64,000 nucleotides of DNA from Pseudoneurospora amorphoporcata (taxonomy: Eukaryota > Ascomycota > Sordariomycetes > Sordariales > Sordariaceae). Position numbers and translations under genes: made by a program. The stretch is from positions 62,001 to 126,000 of the forward strand of contig MU859155.1 of assembly GCA_033297205.1 (NCBI GenBank). Reading direction: 5' to 3'. The notes beneath the pieces are model-generated. The model made no database searches, was not told the DNA's origin, and saw nothing but the letters and a program-made list of their open reading frames with translations. The stretch's first letter is position 1. Each line of letters begins with the position of its first letter. Below are positions 10,703 to 23,200 of this stretch, one piece after another.

Positions 10703-13300
10703 GGCACAACGTAGATTGTTTGCTTTGGACTCGTCGGTCGTAAGGGCGCCTTCCAGGCTGTCACGACGTCGACCGATTATTAAAGCGATCCAGTAGGCGG
10801 TCGTGGCGTTGTCGGGATGCGAAAACCGAATGTGCTGGTCAAATAAAAGCCACTGACGGATCAAAACTGGCGGGCAGTGAAGGTGCACGGCAGGTTGGTT
10901 AAACATTGCAACTGATGGAATGAAGTGCGAGTGTTTGGTCAACACGTCGACCTGGAACACGACTTGGCAATTGAAAGGTGCCCGTTCCTTGCCGCGTCTC
11001 CATCATCAAAGCGCTCGCGAAGTCATGTGAGTCCCGCTGAGTGTGCTTCGTTTCAGCGGTCGCTTTGTTCCTGAGGCCTGTTAACCAGAATCCCTGAATT
11101 GTATGAGTTTTGTGGTGATGCACTAACAGAGGCTCATACATAACGTCTCGCTTCACTGGGGCATGTCCGGACATCTTCCGGGCTATGCCTGCCGGGTGCC
11201 TCAAAACTACGTACTGTAGTGAACGTACAAACAAACATTGCCTTGCACCCTGGAACCCACCTTGGGAGTATCACACACGGGCACTCGAGGCATCGGATGC
11301 GTCCCCATATTGATTTCCCGTTAGTCTTCATTTATTTTGTCCCTTTTAGGCAGAGTCGTTGGTCAGCTTTAGATAGAATGACACCAACAACCCGCGCCTG
11401 TTTCTTGTCAGCCTCCCACGCCAACGCCTCTCTCTAAACATTCCACTGGTCAAGTGTTGACCCCCGAAACCCCTTTCAAGGTGCCGTTTGCTATCAAGCC
11501 AGAGACTGTTTCCTGAGCCGCGCAACTGCGCCGCCGCCGTGGACTCAGGTCGGCTGGCCGGGAAAGGCGCACAAACAGAGCAGGAACTGGTACCGAATCA
11601 CACCAGCGTGACAAGGGTGACACAAAACCACAAAAACAGCAGACAATCAACGATACCCAGCCTCGGGAGGAGTGGCTCGAGAGGGGGTGCTTGAACGCAA
11701 AGGCAACGAAAACAATCAGGGTGGAAGGAGGCGGCGGCGTTGGCGTACTTCTTTCTCTTGCTGGACAGCTCTCTTGCTTCTTGAGAACCAAACAGTACGG
11801 TCTACTCTCATGATAATTCCCTTGATTTCGGCTCTTCCTTCCCCTTTCATCTTCTCGGCTTCGGCTAGGAAGGACCCCTTTCTGGCTTCCCGAGACACGG
11901 TATGATCCACCACAAAACAGAGAAAAAGAAAAGAAAAGAAGGCCTGGACAACAACACAAAGAAAAGGATGCTGCAATTGTTGCTTGCTTGCTTTGTTATT
12001 GCTATGTACTTGTGAGTACATATCTCCGGACACGTACTGTAGCGCGGGTCACCATGTCCCCAGCCTCCTCGCAAATCATCCGCCGTCAATGTCATCACAT
12101 CATCCACCTTTCCCATCCTCAAATGGCCCTACCTCTAAACACTAGACTCTCGCTACATCGTGAAATCCCCTCCAAGGACCGTGTACCCATCACATTTACA
12201 CACCACCCTAGCTCGCCTAGCCAAGCGAAAGTGATAATGAAAAGAGGAGGCTCAAGGGTCGACCACTGGTCAAGATTCCGAATCTCATCGCCCACCACTG
12301 CACGGTAGATCACCGAACGGGCCGCCTTGTGCCAACTGCGAGTCTCAATCGCTCATATACAATGCGTAATGCAAGTACTGCAGTAGCTATGCACAGTTGC
12401 ACGTACAGATGCATCAACGGCTATGTAAGGCATGACTGGTAGGTTAGCTAAGTGGTGTGGATGCCATCTTGTAGTCCACACACACTACTTTATGCATAAC
12501 GTATGTGAGTCTGTCTACCGTAGTGTATAATCAGTGGGGGCCGCGGTGGCGGTTGAGAGGACGACGACACAACAACAATGACGGATGCATGTGAGGTTTG
12601 CTTGTTAAGACAGTCATCATCTCCTGCTTATTCCTTTCCAGACAACTGCCGAGGCCTGGCAAAAAGCAAGGAACAACAACTCTTCTATTCACATTGGAAG
12701 CTCTCTTGCAACCAGGGATCAGTTCGATATTGTGGCAAAGCAGCAAAACCCGGAGGCCAGCATTGACCAATCTCTTCAGTTGTCTTTTTTTGTCTTATCC
12801 TTTTCGTTTCCGTCCATCGGGACTTTTCCCTGTCCTTTCGCTTCAGAACAGACAACTCCACCCGCAATCGAACATCGATAGACAAACATGAAAATCCCAG
12901 ACTGTATCGAATGTAACCGGTCGAATTTTATAGGACAAGTTCAAAGATCCCAGATTCTCCAGAGCCGAAGTTGGAGTTTGTTTGAAGTTGAGCAGGGATC
13001 AACTAGAGCCATTAGAGACTATACTCCATATCACTTAGGTAAATGAGACAAAGCCTTTCGCTTTCTCTTCTTGTGACAAGATAAACACCGCATAGTCTGC
13101 GGAGAACAAGAGACTGGGGAGGGGGTATGTTTGATATGGTTATCAACCGAGCTTTCCAAACCGGGACTAAAAACATGGGAACCAATGCGTATACTTTGTC
13201 AGATCGAAAATAAAACTGTCAGGACTGTATGGAATTCTATCATGTCATGTCATGTACACTGTAGCCCAGAGATCTTGAGCCGAAAACTCCATATGTAAAT
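10703..13300. other. Non-coding region, first part of the block upstream of asm-1
   Basis: This begins with the promoter side of the BRCT gene. I see no coding frame, tRNA or repeat worth naming. Frames of 100-170 residues on the minus strand near 11450-12030 overlap and lack codon bias. Small palindromic motifs around GTACTGTAG occur near 11209-11219 and 12031-12040, without evident context. Confidence 0.5.
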
Positions 13301-13371
13301 TCCATACAATAAAAGTGTGGACACACTTCCCGTCCAGGAAAGATCGCCCGAGCCAACTGAACAAACCAAGA

Positions 13372-13440
13372 TGGAAGGAAAAGCAACGAGGAAAACAGAA
13401 AGAAAAGAAAGAAAGAAAAAAAAAAAAAGAGAAAATAAAC
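13372..13440 (+). repeat. Purine-rich (GAAA)n-like simple sequence
   Basis: Nearly 70 bases are almost entirely A and G on the plus strand, containing GAAA repeats and an A-run. This is a simple-sequence tract in non-coding DNA and could form triplex or unusual duplex structure; no function is visible. Confidence 0.75.
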
Positions 13441-13718
13441 GAGGGCAGAAGAGCCTCCGACAACATCACATGAGTTCAACACAAAACCAATATCAAAGAC
13501 GAACACAAAAAGACCGAACAAAAATAGTCAACAACCGAGCGAAAATGTTTGAAAAACACAAGAAGCCAAGTCGGAAGCACCTTACCTATCGCCTCAATCT
13601 CGCTCACTCCACCTTCTAAAAAAGCACCTTCTTCTCCTCCACACGAGAAAAAAATAAAAAACCCACGAAAAAGTAATCAATTCGATTCACATTTTCGCAA
13701 TTCGTAGGTATTGTCAGA

Positions 13719-13736
13719 CCCCCCCCCCCCCCCCCC
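13719..13736 (+). repeat. C18 homopolymer tract
   Basis: Eighteen consecutive C residues are followed by further C-rich sequence (TCTCTC then a C7 run). The tract lies 520 bp from a G21 run on the same strand, with which it could in principle pair. Tract length is prone to polymerase and assembly error. Confidence 0.85.
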
Positions 13737-14257
13737 TCTCTCCCCCCCAGGCCCCTCACCCCGGGCTCACATCCAAGTTCAAAACCCCCAGGGGTTTGCG
13801 CACGGCAGCCGGTCGGTTCGGTTCTTTTCCCGGTTAGCGGTCCAGCCTTCGGCTTTTCCCTCACCAAGACCAGACCGAAAAACCCCTTCGCCCTCCCTCC
13901 CCCCCGTCCCTTCCCCCGCTCGAACCTAAACCCCGGTCATCGGTGGCCGGGGTTAGGGAGGGGCGCCTAGAAGGTGCGAGAGGGTCGGAGGGGAACGTGA
14001 AGGAAGGAGATATACCCGAAGGAACGAAGGAACGAAGCAAAAGTCAAAAGACAGACACACGCACAGAGAAGAGAAAGAGAGGCAAGGGTCGCCGGTTGAT
14101 CCATCCTAACGGAGGAAGGAACAACCATGGGTTGCGAAACCGAACATAGGATCAAAAACTCTGCGTACAGTACAGTGACAGTAAGCAAAGCAGTTGACGT
14201 GCTCTTGCTTGCATCCCGTTGCGATGGCTACCTAGATGGGGGGATGGCTGGATGGCT

Positions 14258-14278
14258 GGGGGGGGGGGGGGGGGGGGG
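14258..14278 (+). repeat. G21 homopolymer tract
   Basis: Twenty-one consecutive G residues are followed by an A-rich run at about 14291-14306. It is a strong candidate for G-quadruplex formation on the plus strand. It sits in non-coding DNA. Confidence 0.85.
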
Positions 14279-17200
14279 AACCGAAGGCAAGAAAAAAAAA
14301 AAAAAATGAAAAAAGACCAATCTGAAACCTTGACCTTGCCGCCGCCGCGCCGCCCGGACGCCATCGAACATCAGCTATGGAAATATCGACATCAGACATG
14401 CAACTATCATCGCCTTGGTCGCCCTTCGTTGCCATCTCGCCGTCGAATGTTCTTGGATCCGACTTTGGCTTTGGTTCTTTGCATACTTCTGGACTACACT
14501 ACTCGACTGATGACGGTGTTTGACAACAAGCGAAGTCCATCTGACACATGAACAGGAACGCCCGGCGAGAGGAAGCTAGGTTGTGATTATTTTTGGTCTA
14601 TTTTGTCTTACTCCTTGTGGTAAAGATGGGCGGACGTTTCGACGATCTCGGGACCAGTGACCTGTTCAAGCTCCTCCATGCTACGGCAAGGGACAAGCCA
14701 AAGGTTTCGATTCGCAAGTAGTGCCATTTTTATTTGCACAGGCAGTATCTTGACGGTGAGGTGGATGTTTTTAGCTATGCCTACCTGTTTAATGTACGGC
14801 ACCGATATCAGATCAAATAGGAATCATCAACTTCTCGACCTCCCAGCACGTAGTATGTCGGGTACACTGCAATTATACTAGATCATGTACAGAAGCTGCA
14901 CATATACGTAAGTACATTTGAGCCTCCAACTTGGCACACATACATTGACTCCAGACACAATTTCTGGAAAGCAAACTCATCTTCGATGAAGTGTGTCTTT
15001 CCAGCACAAGCAAAACAAAACGATAGCAAAACAAAACGATGGCAAAAAACGATCATGAGCATGCATAGACGGCAGCACCGCGGCCACTGCCGCACTTGCA
15101 GGAAATGGAGAGGTAGGCATAGCAAGCATAGTAGGTAGGTAGTAGGGCAAAGTATTGATGGTTGCTGACCAGGGAGGGGGAAAACAGGCAGTGAGTGACA
15201 AGTCAGGCTCCCCAAAAAGTCCCTCCTGCGTGCCGAAGTGGTAGTTGAAGTGGCGAAGGGACATCGAGGTTTCGGGGCATTGATCTTATGTCGCTCACAT
15301 TGTTTCTGATAAGCTTATGCCCAGCGGCACTGTACGTGCCATGCATCACCACACCATCTCCTATATCTGGGGTGTGTTAAAAGAGGCAACTTCAACCACG
15401 TTGGTGAAGAGATTCGCCCACACAAAATTTGATGTATCTTCAGTTCCAGACAGAACACCCAAAACAGCGGCAGTATTAATGGATGGGAGAGGATCTCGGT
15501 ATCAGCGTATCATGGACCCTTTCATCATAAGCCGATTGATCTTCAGTCAGCCCAGGCCTGCCAGTCAGTGACAGCGACTATGCTTACTCTAGTCTTCTGA
15601 ACTTATTGATACAGGTATACTCGCGTGTCAGGTATAATATTTACCGTCCGCCCGGTCTCACGGGTCGGCTACGGTTCTCGGGGAGTATTGCCTCTGCCAA
15701 TATAGGAAACTGACGCCGCATTCGCGCTGCATACGTTCCCCCGGGAGTCAATGGACGAACAAGGACTCTCATGTCCATACACGAAATGCTCTCCGAGACC
15801 GTTTCGCCTCCTGTTCCTTCCTGGACTTCTGCGCAGCGAAGTAAACAACTTTATTCAGCAAAACCAAGAGACAAGACCAGACCACTTGGGAACCGGGGTT
15901 TCTGTGTGCCACTCGGAAACAGGGGTGTGGAATGCCCCCAAAGAGAAGCAGATAGGGGAGAACAGTAACGGAAACGGTTGCTTTTGTCCAACACGAGGAA
16001 GAAGAGGTTCGGGATAGGGATGGAAATCTCGTGTTCCACAACACCTCCGGGGAGTCGACTCTCTGTACAGCTCCCGAGCGAGGGTTCTCAGGCGCACTGA
16101 TGTGTATAGAGGCGCGTTATAACTCAGCGGCCTCAACATCGAGGGTACTTTCTGTTGTGCTGACCGTTGTCTCTTGACGTGAGAACCGTTGAAAAGTATC
16201 GGCAGTGATGAAGTAAAAGAGAGGTAGGTAGCTGGGGAAGCAGCACAGAGGCACATGTATGTAATGCGAAGCATACTTACGTCGAATACGTAGTCGAGAT
16301 AGTGATGTTGACTGACCAGCAGGGCAACAAGGGTTGGAGGTGCAGTGCACTGCGTCGTGCATCCCCGCACCCATCATCGAGAAGCAGTCCCCTGTCGTTC
16401 AAGGGCAAGCATTGAGTGGTTGGTTGGATAGCAGCATGGATGGACGAGAACCACGGGCGGTTTCCTTCGTTCAGATTCGAGTCCCCTCCCTCCCCTCACG
16501 AGTTGGTCAACGTTTATGGCGGTCCTGCATTTTAGCCCTTTGGTATCTTGCTCAGTGCCGGACCCAAATTGCCATCAGTCGCCACATGCTTGCAATTCGC
16601 TCGCTCCTAGTTGCCCCACCTTCGCTGCCCTGACTATAGAGCAATTTCGGAGCTCCATGTTGTGCTATACAGACTGCGTAGACGAGAAGCGGACCCTTTG
16701 TCGTGTAATCGCGGAAGATGGCAAAGATCTCGTAGATTGCTGCAGGTTGGGCATGCAAGGTGTGGGTGCGCAAGAGCACGCCGCAGCAGAGAAACCGGTA
16801 GCCGAAGGGGAGAGGAGGTACCGCGTGGAAAGTCAAGCAACTGAATGGGGTTGCCCTGAGACTTCTGGCCTGGACTGACCATGCAGTTCCATCATACCCG
16901 CATCCAGCCAAAGCAGAAGCAGGTGGACGCCGTGCATGGAAGGTGATCCGGAGAGGCGCACACACGCCCACCACGGGCTTCTGCTTGATCGAGTGGCTTT
17001 CTGTTTCTACCACTTCTTTTCACCTTCACTGCTTTCATTCCTTCTCTCTGTCGGCTTGGCCCAGTACGTCCAATTCCTGGAACATCTGCCCATCATTCCT
17101 ATTGTCTGGAACGGTGGGACGTACCGACCAAGATACGGTATGGGCTCGGGATGCCAACTCACAAGAGACTAGTCAGCTCTCTTGTAGATACGACCTCATG

Positions 17201-20200
17201 AGTTCGTCTGCTTACCGTGGAGCAGCCAGCGAATTGTGATGCGCTTTCTCTCGGAACAGCTGCTTGTTGGTGATTCCTTCTTGAACTCGTCTCGCCCGTC
17301 CACGTTCCCACGTTCCCCTGCAACTGGGGCTTTGCCTCCGGCTACCGGTCCTGAATTTAGGTACGACTTCTCGACCTTAGCTGGCGAGATCAAAGGAGCG
17401 AGGCTTGCGAGAGACTGACTGGCTTGATGACTGGGCGATTGACGGTCTCGACTGGGAGTGGCAGGCAAAGGTCAACCCCATGGAAACCATGGGGAGGGGG
17501 GTGTGGACATTCTTCGCTGCAACATGTATGTAGGCTAATGTAGGACAGCGCATCGGCAGAGACAGATAGATCTTCCATACATGATGGGGACTGGAGAAGC
17601 TACTGACGCAGTATCCCGCCGCCGCCCGCGCTGGCATACGCAGGTGTGTGGAAGAGAACCCTCTCACGTATGGCCACGACACTGCGTTGGTGGGGATGGC
17701 CCCATTCGAGAGTGAGGGGGTCACCTCTTGGCGCGAGGAGAAAGAGAGGTTGGACGACTGGAAGGGCGAGAAGATAAAAAATAATAAATAAAAAATAAAA
17801 ATCTCGTTGATTTCTTGCGTGATCAAGCCAACCGTCCACCGTGCTCCACAAAGATCCAAGTCGATCCCAACCACCGGCGGCCACCATTTGTACCGTGCGT
17901 ACATCCGAGGGGTTCAGAATGCTACTTCTTCTCGTGACGGATAACCGAGAACGGTTGGATTTGGTCTCGAGAGACAGCGCTGGCTGGACCTGAGAGTCTG
18001 GCTATTATTAGCGCATAGCTCCGTAGTACGTGAGAGGGTGATGGATAGCTTCATCGTTCGTCTGTATGTATGAAACTTCCCATAGCTAGATTTGGGAATG
18101 GATCCGAGACCACGGGGATGAGAGGGATGAGGAGGCGGCGAGGGCGAGGGCGGGTAGGAGGGCGGCGGTTCGAAGAGCGGAGCGCCTGATGGGGTATTCT
18201 CAAGCGTGGAAGCGTCGGCCTCACACTGAAGGCACCCTCATCTCCTAGAGGTAGGTATACACACACCACAGTGGGTGCGCCATCAAAGTGAAAGTGGTGC
18301 AAATGCAATGAAGGCAGCGCCACAGCAGAAAGGTATCAATGATGGCTGGACCGGGCAGTAGGTACATCCAAGGTCAAAAGCAAGTGAGGTTGTCGTCACT
18401 GGCAGATGTGAACAATGGGATCCGGATGGCAGAAGAACAAAACCACGACACAAGCACCAAAGGGAAATGCTTTCAGTTTTAGGTTGAGTCGGGGCCCCAC
18501 TTTCCTTTCGTCCCATCTCGCGGTTATCAAGCCCGCATCCTGATCTCCCGTCGCATTGGGGTTATAGGTACCTCTAGCGAACACGACCACTGCGGGCTGG
18601 GTCCATGACTTCCACTTCCATCTGATGGTGAAGGGGTCGAATAGGGCAGGTCGGCAAGGTAATGGAAGGTAGCTCCCAGATGTATCTTACGGTCCAGATA
18701 CCGGACAGTGTGGTATTAAACTGTGGGGTAGAGAAAGAGGGCCGACTGGGGAGGGGGTCTGCGCTTCGACTGAGTTTACTCGCTGCAGCCTTGGTTAAAC
18801 TAGCGGTGAGGAGGAGATCAAGCTAACCCAATTCTGGAAGCCCACGGTGCAGCGAACGAGCTCGGTCGAGGTACCCGGTTGAGGTTGTTGATCTGTGAGT
18901 GTCCTCGCATGTCCATGTGCCGTTGTATCGCGAATACATACCTACCTGGAGCTGAAGAGAAGGTGGTTAATACACCCTAGAGGGAGATACTGTATAGTGC
19001 CCCAAGCCCAGTCTTCGGCCATCTACAGGTGTGTGTACCCATCATCTGGTGTTTTCTGCTGGTGGTATTAGCTGGTGGCGTATATGTTCCGTTTGGTCAA
19101 CTGAACGGTATCTGCACCAAGAGGCACGGATGCTACCAATGGCGATATCAGACACCTCACCACAGAGCCGGGGCTTGAACATGATCTGGAATCCTTCAGA
19201 TTCCTTGCTCAGCCTCTAGCAAAATCCAAAGACTTGTCCCTGAATTTACCCACTTGCTATCTCGTTAACCTGGGGTGCGAATTAGCTTCTTGCAAGTGTT
19301 CAGGCACATCGTTGACTTGCAGGAGCGCATGGTGGTGCATTCACCTCCTCCTTGGGATTACGATGCCAATTCATGAGACTTCACTGTGCGTTAAGAACAA
19401 CGCTAAAATCCTCTGGCAAAGCGAGGATGACTTGTCAGCCACTCACCTCCGGCATACCTTGGGCTGGCCCTGGCCCGTGCTGTCGAGCTTCGAGGCAGGG
19501 AGGTACCCAACCTGTACGCTAAACTCGTGTCCTTGCGACTCTGCACTTGTGTTCTTCCCTCTCCACCGTCACAGTTGCTTGCTGCATTCCCGGCTGCCCA
19601 TGTAAGGCGGAAAACGGTCCGCGCATGCAGCTTGTCCCCGGCGAATAGGATGGGATGGAAGGGGTGTAAGCACGTCGCGGTGCCTAGGTATGATTTGCAT
19701 AACGCCGGGCAGTTCGTGCAGTCTTTCTTGTCCCAACCCAAGGGTTTTGGGGTTTTAGTCGCGACGACATCCTTCAAGAAGCAGACACATCCTCGCGACG
19801 ACCATTTGGGACAGGCAAAGACCACGACAACATGCTGCGCACACCGCAAGAATGAGATGGCAAGACTTGCGACAAAACTGGACCGGGCCCCCAAGGTCTA
19901 GCCGAGCAACAACAACTCTCCGCGCTATTCCCCCGTCGCCATTGCCAGCGCACAAATCATTGGACCGCGCTCTGATACGATGAGAGGGAGCATGTTGATC
20001 TCGAGGTCAGCTCGTCCCCCTCGCCAATATCGAATGGGAGACAGCCGGCCACCTCGACAGGGCGTGTGGTGGTGTGGTTGTGGGCTTGAAGACGTGGTGG
20101 GCCATGATTGGATTGATTACATGGTGGCTTTCCATTCCGTACCACACCCGGCCAGAAGCTGGCGCGGGAAGATAAAGCCAAACCCGAACGGCAGGTCAAG

Positions 20201-23200
20201 CTGCATTCGCTGACACCATGTCTTACCATTGAGATCCTAGCCTGGCCTGGCCTGGCCGACCTCTGGCAGCATCCTTCTCCGGTCGGGGGTCCGTGTTTTG
20301 AAAGCAATCAGTTAACAACCCCTAGAGGTAACCGGTGAGCCAAGTATCTAGCAAGATTCAAAAGAATAATCAACAGGATCACGGATGAGGGCCAACGAGC
20401 TACGACTTTTGGGGATTGGAATTCGTAAAGCGCTGTACAGCGGAGAGAACGTCCTTCAAATTCGGTATCGGTTAAATTTACCTGTCATATCTCGCATACA
20501 ACATGGGACGGAAAGCATATGCCATGTGTTGATCGAGAGACATGTTATCGAACATTGCCAAAAGCTCTATCGATTTGCGCCAAGCGACCTGGCACTTCTA
20601 GCCCGGTTGCTTTTCCATTCTTCGAAAGCCAAGACGAGGGTCCTGGGAGTTCTCTGACTGCCTGTCAGTGTGGCATGTCGAACGGCGATACCTCCGTGTT
20701 GCTATCGGAACGTTGGAGTGGCCCCAGAAGGTGTCCAACTTCCGTACCTGTACCCCGTCGTGCCCGTGATGCTTCTGCAAGGCGTCAGGGCCTGAGCCCT
20801 ACCGGGACGCAGGAAAAGCTAACGGACGGGCTTTCTGGGAACCTGAAGCTTGTGATCGGCTTCGGTGGATGGGCCTCTGGAGCTTTCTATTTCCGTTCAA
20901 GATCTCCGACCCTCCGCGGATGGACTCGGTGAGCACACACAGCACGATGTTTTGATGCTCCACCCCGTCTTGGGGCGACTATGTGGGTGCTTGGGAGCCT
21001 CACGAAGCACCGAAGGTAGATTTCCCAGGAGGAATGGAGCGATACACTGTGTACAAGGGCCAAATCATCTCCACTCCAAGTTCTCTGTTTCTGTGTACTG
21101 TGTAAGGCTGATGTGCTGTGCTGCCCAACCCTCCCCAGGATAGGTCTACCCACAACGGCGGCGTAAGGTACAGGTAAACAGAAAAAAAAAACCTGAAACA
21201 AGGCATCTTGAATTATGATTGGTAGCATTTCATCAATGCACAAGGCACCTAACCGCTCTGCATTCGCTCCATGCAAGCGTGGGTGTCCCAGTTCCTTCCT
21301 TTCGACGGCCAATGCCTCTGGTGATGAGTGCGCTAGGTACGATACACGATCTTTTGGTGCTCGTTACCGACGAATACGGGTTATAGATTTGCATAGGGGG
21401 TCAGTATCAGCAAGATAATTGGAGTAATCGTCGTTCCACATTCTTGTATTGCCGTTGTTTTCGTTAACATCCATTTTACTTTTGATGATATGGACCTGCG
21501 TGGTTACCCTTGTCTGCTCCTCAACTTTCCGTTGCCTCAACTGTGAATTGCAGGTAAGGTAACCCAAGATGCAGGGACTCGGTGCGTTACTACCTCCGAA
21601 CCCGTTGGTTTCCGATTCCCGAACTCAGAACCAGGTCGAGATAAGGCATGTCGTGGATCTTAAAAAATGAAAGAAAAAAGCTCATCGGGCAGACATGGAT
21701 GGTTCATTCTACTATAAGTATCCATACAAAAGCACGTTATGTTGACCCGGGTCGATGTTATTTACCTACCGGGAAGCGCGTTCCCCATGGTTGTTACCCT
21801 AACCATAACAAGCTGGCAAGTGCTTATCAAGTGTTTAGACAGGGCGGGTACTGTTCACTGTCAACGACGATGTCACTGACGATTGCGCCTGCATCCATCC
21901 ATGTCGGCAGAAGGTATATCGAACTGAAAGCACATCCGTTTCATTGGCAGGCTCAGGGGACGAAGAAACAAAAGATTACCTGACCCTGCATGTGCATCTT
22001 GCGCCAGCGATAGAGGTATGGATCAACAAGATCAAAGGGTTATTCCTACCGTAACATTCGCAGTCAGGCGTGCAGGGAAAGGGCTGCTGTAGACATTAAA
22101 CCTGACTTTTGAGTCCCTGCCTGAGTGAAGAGGGGGAGAACTCCAGAATTCGGAAATTTTCGAAGGGTGCGTGATGGTACTGGGGAACACCTAGGAACAA
22201 GAGATTGTCTCACCACAACTTCCTGCTACAGTGTACCGTAGAGATGGGCCATTCTTGGGTACGTGAGAACTGTAGCATAGCGACTTTGCTGAGAAAACAT
22301 GACTCGATTTCTTTTTTTCCATCTAATTAATCATCAGACACCTCGCAAGTCATCCATCCAGTAACGAGCCTCTGGAGTGCCACGCATGAGCAATAGCCCA
22401 ACCGCCTCGAACATCCCAGCGAACCCCCCTCATGCTGGTTCTGGATTCGGAACCTGTTCCCGTTGAGTTAAGAGCCCTGATTTCCAGCATCACCGCCTAC
22501 GGACCGTATCATGATACCAGATCCGATACGCCAGGTAAGTTTGGTCTTTACCATCAGACGAATAATTGCTCGCCTAAGAATGGCGGGTTGTCTCTGAGAC
22601 GGTACCTGCCCAGCTGCCCTGCCTTGCAAAATGACCTTGGACGAGATCAAGTGACCGAGAAACCAGCCAGTCTCCGAAAACCACGAATCTTTTGCGGGAC
22701 ACCAACCAGTGCACCCCCAGAGAGACCCGAGGAACACTTTCCAAGGTGCCACGAATTCCCAAACAACCACGCGAGGGAGGCTCTCCCGCACACCTATCAT
22801 GGAGACATTTCCAAACAGGTGATGCTCACTCCTGAGCCCTGCGTTGAGATTCAGCTCTGTGAGTGCGCGCCCAGTACAGAGATTCAAGACTTGATCACAC
22901 ATTGGTTGCAATCGCCTTCAAACTCGACGTTACGGTGTAGACCTGAATAAGCTGTGAGTCTCAGAGGCAGATCTAGACTGGCACTCCAAGGAAGATACTG
23001 TACCCACAAAGTAGAGCGAAAGAAAGCCCCCAAAGCTTAGTGCCAGCTACTCAGCCGTGTCGGAGCTGGACCGGATCAGGTACGTGGCTGCTGGACGTTT
23101 CGAGGTAACCGGTCTGATGACACCGTCCACGATGACAGTAGAAAACTATCAAAGCGCTAGGCGTGGTGCTGCGCAAAACCCGAAGTCATCGTCGATTCGG

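Noticed and set aside
10703..10960. N-terminal extension of the BRCT protein
   Set aside because: The codon at 10960 is GTG and the extension lacks protein-like composition; an ATG at 10906 exists but the context and sequence favour 10702.
13927..13960. TTAGGG next to C-rich DNA, suggesting a telomere remnant
   Set aside because: Only a single TTAGGG copy is present, inside a short palindrome; no tandem telomere repeat.
22432..22950. 172-codon ATG frame, the longest ATG-initiated plus-strand frame in the large non-coding block
   Set aside because: No domain, mixed third positions, internal GTAAGT and no similar frame beside it; listed as chance unless transcripts say otherwise.
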